Of a stretch of 8,527 bases of DNA, positions 4,023 to 8,527 are shown piece by piece. Made by a program: the position numbers and the translations under genes. The DNA comes from Alphaproteobacteria bacterium (GTDB lineage Bacteria; Pseudomonadota; Alphaproteobacteria; CBDBCS01; JAHZLG01). The stretch's first letter is position 1, and every line of letters starts with the position of its first letter. The notes under the pieces were generated by a model. That model was not told the DNA's origin and did not search any database. It saw only the letters and a program-made list of their open reading frames with translations. The DNA is taken from contig JAHZLG010000025.1 of NCBI GenBank assembly GCA_022599995.1, positions 1-8,527 of the forward strand, written 5' to 3'.

Positions 4023-5924
4023 TTACCGTACGAGGTTTTTTTCCTTCACGGGGTCGACCCACCACGTGATGAAGGACGCCCCCGATTGGGGTTGTTTATC
4101 CGGGATACCAAACCGGTTCCAATAGGCATAGCGGTCGTAATTGGCGTGCCACTGCGGGATGAGGTAAAAATTCCACAGGAGCACTCGATCGAGGGCGTGC
4201 ACAGCGGTGATAAGCTCGTCGCGGGTCGCCACTCGGTTTAGGGTGTCGATGACGGCATCGACAGCGGGATTGGCGATGCCCACCACATTGCGGCTGCGCG
4301 GGGTATTTGCCGAGGCCGAGCCAAAGAATTCATTCTGTTCATTGCCGGGCGACTCGCTTTGGGGGAAAGAGGTGACAATCATATCGTAATCGAAGGCGGA
4401 GAGTCGCTCGATATAGCTTGGCACGTCGATCACGCGCACGGTGGTTTTCACGCCGATCCGCTCGAGGTTGCGGGAAAACGGCAGGACGATCCGCTCGAAT
4501 GCCTGTTGGACGAGCAGAATCTCGAAGCTAAGTTTTTCCCCATTCTTGGTGCGGATGTTATCGGGGCCCAATTTCCATCCGGCGTCGTCGAGCAACTTGT
4601 TTGCCGTCCGCAGGTTGGCACGCAACGATCCCGGCTCTGTTCTTGGGGCTTTGTACTCCTCGGCAAACACGCGCGGCGGGAGCATGGCGCGCAACGGATT
4701 AAGAATCGCCAGCTCGGCTGGGGAGGGCAGGCCCTTCGAGGCAAGTTCGGAATTGCTGAAATAGCTATTCGACCGCATATATTGCCCGTAGAACAGCGTC
4801 TTGTTCGACCATTCGAAATCGAAGGCGTAGCTGAGGGCTTCGCGCACGGTGCTCTCTTGGAAGATGGCTTTGCGGGTATTGTAGGCAAACCCCTGCATGC
4901 CTTGGGTGCGTTGGTGCACAAATTCCTTTAAGATCAGGTCGCCGCGCTCGCGTGCGTCGATGTTGTAGGCGGTTGCCCACTTGCTCGAGATGTTCTCGAC
5001 ACGCAGGTCGATGGCACCGGCTTTGAACGACTCGATGATGACGTTGGCGTCTTTGTAGTAGTCATATTTTACCTCATCGAAATTGTTCATGCCGACTTCG
5101 GTGGGGTGATTTATGCCCCAGTAGTCTTGCACGCGTTCATAGACGAGGAATCGTCCCGCCTCAAAGGATTTGAGTTTATACGGCCCACTGCCCAGCGGCA
5201 CGTCCAGGAAGGTTTTCGTGGCATCGCGTTTTTCCCACTTGTGTTTGGGGAAGATGGGGAATTGCCCGATGATAATCGGGAGCTCGGCATTGTCCCCATT
5301 GGCGAAGGTGACGGTGACTTCGTGGGTCTTTGTAGCCTTCACGGATTCGACCTCGTGGTAGTAACTTGCCCACAGTGGCGTGCTTGTTGGGGCAATCAGC
5401 AGGTTAAAGCTGTACTCGACATCGTGGGCGGTGAGGGGTTGGCCATCGTGCCACCGAGCATTTTCGTGCAGGGCGAAAACCATCGTTTTGCGGTCGGGCG
5501 ACAGGGTGATTTTCTTCGCCAGCATGCCATAGCCTACCAGTGGCCCCTCGGTTCCCGTGGTCATCAGCGTATTATAGATCAGCCCCAGCGAGCCCGGCGG
5601 GGTTCCTTTGGCGGCGACCGTATTGAACGAGTTGAACGTGCCCTGTGCGCCCAGCACGAGTTTCCCGCCTTTGGGGGCGTTAGGGTTGACGTAATCGAAG
5701 TGTTTGTACCCCTGGGGGTATTTGAGCGGGTTGTTGACGGCAATCCCGTGTCCGGGGGCGTATATGGTGGGTGATGCCGCGCGGGCACTGGGTACCAGCC
5801 CCATCCCCATCCCCATCCCTATGATGGCGAGGGTTGCGAGGGCAATGCAGAGAGTTTGCCGCTTGGGGGCAAACCCTCGGCCGAGGGAGCGTTGTCTTGC
5901 TGCGACGGTGACATGACGTGCCAT
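4023..5924 (-). CDS. YejA-like ABC transporter periplasmic substrate-binding protein (family 5)
   Basis: This protein probably captures oligopeptide-like substrates in the periplasm for an ABC importer. YejA of E. coli serves YejBEF, which takes up microcin C and peptides; the substrate here is unknown. The 633 residues start with a long basic region and a hydrophobic segment (about 25-43), with likely signal peptidase cleavage after SARA at residue 49. The mature start is strongly YejA-like: HGIAVNN, LKYP, HFDYVNPNAPKGG. The family 5 signature follows at 150-173 (FALHENARWHDG, PLTAHDVEYSF), and the C-terminus has the IPQWH segment. The ATG is supported by AGGTGA six bases upstream. The signal core contains Gly-Met repeats from a GGGATG hexamer. 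No permease or ATPase gene is adjacent in this window. It lies 100 bases after the dehydrogenase gene and 149 before the RTX gene. Confidence 0.93.
   Translation of the reverse strand: MARHVTVAARQRSLGRGFAPKRQTLCIALATLAIIGMGMGMGLVPSARAASPTIYAPGHGIAVNNPLKYPQGYKHFDYVNPNAPKGGKLVLGAQGTFNSFNTVAAKGTPPGSLGLIYNTLMTTGTEGPLVGYGMLAKKITLSPDRKTMVFALHENARWHDGQPLTAHDVEYSFNLLIAPTSTPLWASYYHEVESVKATKTHEVTVTFANGDNAELPIIIGQFPIFPKHKWEKRDATKTFLDVPLGSGPYKLKSFEAGRFLVYERVQDYWGINHPTEVGMNNFDEVKYDYYKDANVIIESFKAGAIDLRVENISSKWATAYNIDARERGDLILKEFVHQRTQGMQGFAYNTRKAIFQESTVREALSYAFDFEWSNKTLFYGQYMRSNSYFSNSELASKGLPSPAELAILNPLRAMLPPRVFAEEYKAPRTEPGSLRANLRTANKLLDDAGWKLGPDNIRTKNGEKLSFEILLVQQAFERIVLPFSRNLERIGVKTTVRVIDVPSYIERLSAFDYDMIVTSFPQSESPGNEQNEFFGSASANTPRSRNVVGIANPAVDAVIDTLNRVATRDELITAVHALDRVLLWNFYLIPQWHANYDRYAYWNRFGIPDKQPQSGASFITWWVDPVKEKNLVR
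5799..5822. repeat. Hexamer repeat in the signal peptide of the binding protein gene
   Basis: On the plus strand CCCCAT occurs three times at 5799-5816, followed by the variant CCCTAT. On the coding strand this reads GGG and ATG codons alternating, giving GMGMGMG at residues 36-42 in the hydrophobic core of the signal peptide. The coding strand and mRNA also fit a G-quadruplex pattern, with four G runs spaced by AT. Confidence 0.9.
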
Positions 5925-5930
5925 GGGGAA

Positions 5931-5936
5931 TCACCT
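5931..5936 (-). promoter_or_regulatory. Ribosome binding site of the binding protein gene
   Basis: AGGTGA on the minus strand ends six bases before the ATG at 5924..5922. It is the best Shine-Dalgarno match in the window and fixes the start. Confidence 0.75.
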
Positions 5937-5984
5937 ATGGGATTGGGTTGATGCGGTGCTGCGGGGTTGCGGGGCGAATGCTGG

Positions 5985-6027
5985 CCGCCACACTGATGTT
6001 GCTAAGCCCGCCACACTGATGTTGCTA
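5985..6027. repeat. 23-bp-period direct repeat beginning at the dehydrogenase stop codon
   Basis: An exact 20-base unit beginning CCGCCACACTG on the plus strand occurs at 5985-6004 and 6008-6027, separated by three bases. The second copy ends with CTA, which is the TAG stop of the acyl-CoA dehydrogenase gene. The other copy lies after the stop. The period of 23 is not a multiple of three, so the copy is not in frame with the gene. Confidence 0.95.
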
Positions 6028-7938
6028 TACTTGGAGAAAGGCCAGGTCGTGAAACACAAGCCCGCCACTATCGGCCGCGACCGCGCTCAGCGCGGTGCAC
6101 TCGCGAATATACAAGGCAAGGTAGCAGTCGACAAAGGCAAGCTGCTCCTTGCGCTGTTCTTGCGTGATGGGTGTTCCAACGGCGGGTTCCGAGTCAGGGG
6201 CATTGGCCGCATCGGCCCCATCGGCACCATCGAGCAAGGGGGCATTCAGGGCGGCGATGAGGCGACGTCCGATCATTTCGCCGCCGAGCAACAGGGATAG
6301 CTGCCGCAAGAAGGCCGTTGCCATGGCTTCCACGGCTTGCATGTCCTCATTGCTGGCGTGGTCAAGGATCAGTTGTGCCGTGGCGTCGGTGGCGTCGGTG
6401 GCTTCAGCGAGTCGCTCGCCATAGGTGCGCACCCGCACATCGTGGTGTTGCATCATGCCGCCAACGAGGGCGTGGAGACGCTCGACGTAGAGCTCGAAGA
6501 CCTTTCCTCCATCGCGGATCAGTTTTCGTCCCACCAGATCGCGGGCTTGGATACCGTTTGTCCCCTCGTAGATCGGGAGGATGCGGGCATCGCGCAGATG
6601 TTGTGCAGCCCCGGTTTCTTCGATGAACCCCATGCCGCCGTGCACTTGCAACGCCTCGGTGGCGATTTGCACAGCTTCATCGGTGAACCACGCCTTGATC
6701 ACCGGGGTGAACAGGTTCACGAATCCCTCTGAGTGGTCTTGGGCTGCTTCATCCACCGCATGCTTGGCGAGGTCAAAGTGGGTCATCACCATGACGAGGG
6801 CACCGCGCATGGCGGCGATACGCGTCCGCATGGTGACAAGGCTGCGTCTGATTTCGGTGTGGTAGATAATCGGGGCGGGGGACTCCGCGACCAGCGGGCT
6901 GTTTCCTTGTCTCCGCTCTTGGGCATAGGTGTACGCCTGTTGATAGGCACGTTCGGCGATGCCGAGACCCTGCACGCCAACCGCAATGCGCGCCGCATTC
7001 ATCATCGTGAACATGCACGCTAAGCCTGCATTGGCTTCGCCGATCAGCCAGCCGATTGCGCCCCCGCGTTCGCCATATTGCATCACGCAGGTGGGCGAGC
7101 CGTGGATGCCCAATTTCTCTTCTAGCTTCAGCACGGAAATGTCATTGGGGACAACATGTTGCCCGTCACCATCGGCGAGCATCTTAGGCACAAGGAACAG
7201 CGAAATCCCCTTGACCCCGGCTGGGGCATTCGGCAGGCGTGCCAGCACAAAATGGACAATGTTGTCCGTGGCGTTTTGGTCGCCCCACGTGATGAAGATT
7301 TTTTGCCCTTTGATCTGGTATGGCGTCCCCTTGCCGTTATCCGAGGCGTACTTGCCGAGCGGGTTTTTGTCGGCAGTTTCCATGGTGCACGGCTCGGCGA
7401 CACTGTGGAGCAAGCCCAAATCACTCCCTGCCTGTGGCTCGGTCAGGTTCATGGTGCCAGTCCACTCGCCTTGCACCATTTTGTTGAGATACACCGCTTT
7501 GAGGGCATCGTTACCGTGCGTTGCGAGGGCATCAACCGCCGCATGGGTGAGCAACGGGCCAAGGCCGAGGGCAAGGTTTGCGCCCTGGAACATCTCTTGA
7601 AAGGCGTTGCCAAGCGTGTGGGGAAGCCCCTGCCCGCCATAGGCAGGATCGGCGGTCAGTTGAGACCAGCCTTCGTCGACATAGGACTGATACGCCTTCA
7701 CAAAGGAGGGCGGCAGTTCAACCCGACCATTGCGCAGAACGCTCTGGATCGAGTCGCCGTCGGGATTGGTCGGGGCGACCACGTGTTTGCAGAATTTCCC
7801 TGCCGCGGTGAGAATGTCGTGGGCGGTCTCGGTGTCGAGGTCTTGCCACTGTTCGGGGGCTTGCAGGGCGGTCAGAAAGCCAAGGTTATCCAGCAGAAAC
7901 AGATAGTCTTCGACTGGGGGATCGTATGTATTGCTCAT
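6025..7938 (-). CDS. Acyl-CoA dehydrogenase with extended C-terminal domain
   Basis: This FAD enzyme should oxidise an acyl-CoA to the 2,3-enoyl-CoA, passing electrons to electron transfer flavoprotein. The 637 residues follow the long bacterial type: a short N-terminal extension (YDPPVEDYLFLLDNL, PF12418-like), an alpha-helical N domain to about 157, a middle beta domain with TEPQAGSDLG at 166-175, a helical flavin domain to about 472, and a C-terminal domain of the PF12806 type. The catalytic base is probably Glu458 in IYEGTNGIQ. Such proteins are often labelled DmdC-like (3-methylmercaptopropionyl-CoA dehydrogenase), but the substrate cannot be told from sequence. It is longer than the usual 590-600, mainly from an Ala/Asp-rich loop at about 568-592 and an ATDATDAT repeat at 513-520. 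The start codon lacks an obvious Shine-Dalgarno. It follows trxB by 63 bases, possibly in one transcript. Confidence 0.95.
   Translation of the reverse strand: MSNTYDPPVEDYLFLLDNLGFLTALQAPEQWQDLDTETAHDILTAAGKFCKHVVAPTNPDGDSIQSVLRNGRVELPPSFVKAYQSYVDEGWSQLTADPAYGGQGLPHTLGNAFQEMFQGANLALGLGPLLTHAAVDALATHGNDALKAVYLNKMVQGEWTGTMNLTEPQAGSDLGLLHSVAEPCTMETADKNPLGKYASDNGKGTPYQIKGQKIFITWGDQNATDNIVHFVLARLPNAPAGVKGISLFLVPKMLADGDGQHVVPNDISVLKLEEKLGIHGSPTCVMQYGERGGAIGWLIGEANAGLACMFTMMNAARIAVGVQGLGIAERAYQQAYTYAQERRQGNSPLVAESPAPIIYHTEIRRSLVTMRTRIAAMRGALVMVMTHFDLAKHAVDEAAQDHSEGFVNLFTPVIKAWFTDEAVQIATEALQVHGGMGFIEETGAAQHLRDARILPIYEGTNGIQARDLVGRKLIRDGGKVFELYVERLHALVGGMMQHHDVRVRTYGERLAEATDATDATAQLILDHASNEDMQAVEAMATAFLRQLSLLLGGEMIGRRLIAALNAPLLDGADGADAANAPDSEPAVGTPITQEQRKEQLAFVDCYLALYIRECTALSAVAADSGGLVFHDLAFLQV
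6382..6399. repeat. 9-bp tandem repeat in the dehydrogenase C-terminal domain
   Basis: The unit GGCGTCGGT occurs twice exactly, with degenerate partial copies on both sides, and encodes the ATDATDAT stretch around residues 513-520. A weaker repeat of the same length around 6205-6232 encodes GADGADAA. Confidence 0.8.
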
Positions 7939-8001
7939 ATGGTTGTCTTGCCACCCGATGGGGAAGGGGGGCGCGTGCTCCCGAGAGGAGGGTGTCGCTG
8001 C

Positions 8002-8527
8002 TCAATGGGCGAGGAATCTTTCAGCATCAAGGGCTGCCATGCACCCTGTGCCGGCGGCAGTAACTGCTTGTCTGTAGACGGCATCGGCGACATCGCCCGC
8101 AGCGAAGACGCCGGGGATCGACGTATGGGTAGAGCCGGGTTGGGTCGTCAGATACCCGTGTTGGTCGGCCGCCAATTGATCGGTGAACAGGGACGTTGCG
8201 GGGCTGTGCCCGATTGCGACGAACACGCCGTCGATGGGCATGGCGTGTGCCTTGCCTTCGGTTTCCAGCAAAAGCTCGGTGACTGCGGGGAAGGGTTTGC
8301 TCCTTCCTTCGATGGCAGTCGCGACCGTGTTCCAGATGGGGGTGATTTTCGGATTGGCCAGCACGCGATCTTGGAGGATGTTTTCGGCTCGAAGTCGCTG
8401 TCTTCGATGGACAAGGTAGACGTGGCTGGCGTGATTTGTCAAGTAGATGGCTTCTTCGGCGGCGGTGTTTCCGCCTCCGATCACCGCGACTGCTTTGTTT
8501 TTGAAGAAGAATCCATCGCAGGTTGCG
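8002..8527 (-). CDS. trxB: Thioredoxin reductase, C-terminal part
   Basis: TrxB transfers electrons from NADPH through FAD and a redox disulfide to thioredoxin in the cytoplasm. The window holds the last 174 codons; the 5' part, including the N-terminal FAD motif and the first redox cysteine, lies beyond base 8527. The visible part opens with ATCDGFFF, which contains the second cysteine of the CATC motif. The NADPH-binding VIGGGNTAAEEA and the HRRQRLRAE segment that contacts the NADPH 2'-phosphate follow, then DGVFVAIGHSP, and finally the FAD-binding GVFAAGDVAD, YRQAVTAAGTGC and ALDAERFL. All are in the expected order. The first in-frame start-like codon in the window (GTG at 8484) is internal, so the gene is cut rather than short. 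The acyl-CoA dehydrogenase gene follows 63 bases downstream. Confidence 0.96.
   Translation of the reverse strand, partial: ATCDGFFFKNKAVAVIGGGNTAAEEAIYLTNHASHVYLVHRRQRLRAENILQDRVLANPKITPIWNTVATAIEGRSKPFPAVTELLLETEGKAHAMPIDGVFVAIGHSPATSLFTDQLAADQHGYLTTQPGSTHTSIPGVFAAGDVADAVYRQAVTAAGTGCMAALDAERFLAH

Noticed and set aside
3874..4065. 64-residue N-terminal extension of the RTX gene
   Set aside because: It overlaps the binding protein gene and is proline/leucine-rich from a C-rich spacer; the ATG at 3873 has a ribosome binding site.
5370..5378. CCACAGTGG inside the binding protein gene as another copy of the fabD-leader element
   Set aside because: It is a nine-base match within conserved coding sequence, without the palindrome or flanking TGGTCAG, and is probably coincidence.
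5106..5774. Plus-strand frame of 222 residues opposite the binding protein gene
   Set aside because: It is an antisense shadow with no family motif or ribosome binding site that I can see; the minus-strand gene has clear YejA motifs.
6959..7600. Plus-strand frame of 213 residues opposite the acyl-CoA dehydrogenase
   Set aside because: It is an antisense shadow of a well-supported gene, with no recognisable features.

Overview
The window reads as a chromosomal segment from a Gram-negative bacterium, most likely an alphaproteobacterium. The pointers are the fabD-fabG-acpP-fabF gene order, a YejA-like periplasmic binding protein, a long acyl-CoA dehydrogenase with the extra C-terminal domain, and the style of the TrxB and FabG proteins. 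The assignment to class is an inference; I cannot name a genus. All eight genes lie on the minus strand, so transcription runs from high to low coordinates.

In transcription order the layout is: the C-terminal half of thioredoxin reductase trxB (8527 to 8002, cut by the window edge); a 637-residue FAD acyl-CoA dehydrogenase (7938 to 6025); a 633-residue YejA-like oligopeptide-type binding protein (5924 to 4023); a 361-residue RTX-repeat protein with a possible lipoprotein signal and an acidic tail (3873 to 2788); then the type II fatty acid synthesis block fabD (2608 to 1523), fabG (1449 to 694), acpP (483 to 247) and the first 54 codons of fabF (163 to 1, cut by the window edge). No gap exceeds 210 bases. 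I see no tRNA, rRNA, CRISPR array, insertion sequence or phage gene.

The fab block is one pathway. FabD loads malonyl onto the acyl carrier protein AcpP, FabF condenses it with the growing chain, and FabG reduces the resulting 3-ketoacyl-ACP. The acyl-CoA dehydrogenase belongs to the opposite process, acyl-CoA oxidation. TrxB supplies reducing power to thioredoxin. The binding protein has no permease or ATPase genes beside it in this window, and the RTX protein is of unknown role.

The most distinctive feature is the density of short tandem duplications. A 45-bp unit copies the end of fabG with its stop codon, and a 23-bp-period repeat starts at the stop codon of the dehydrogenase gene. A GGGATG hexamer repeat encodes the core of a signal peptide. 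Nine- and twelve-bp repeats lie inside coding regions, and a palindromic repeat cluster precedes fabD. Several enzymes also carry low-complexity loop insertions. I found no clear evidence of an undescribed multi-gene system; the RTX protein and the repeat behaviour are the parts most worth following.
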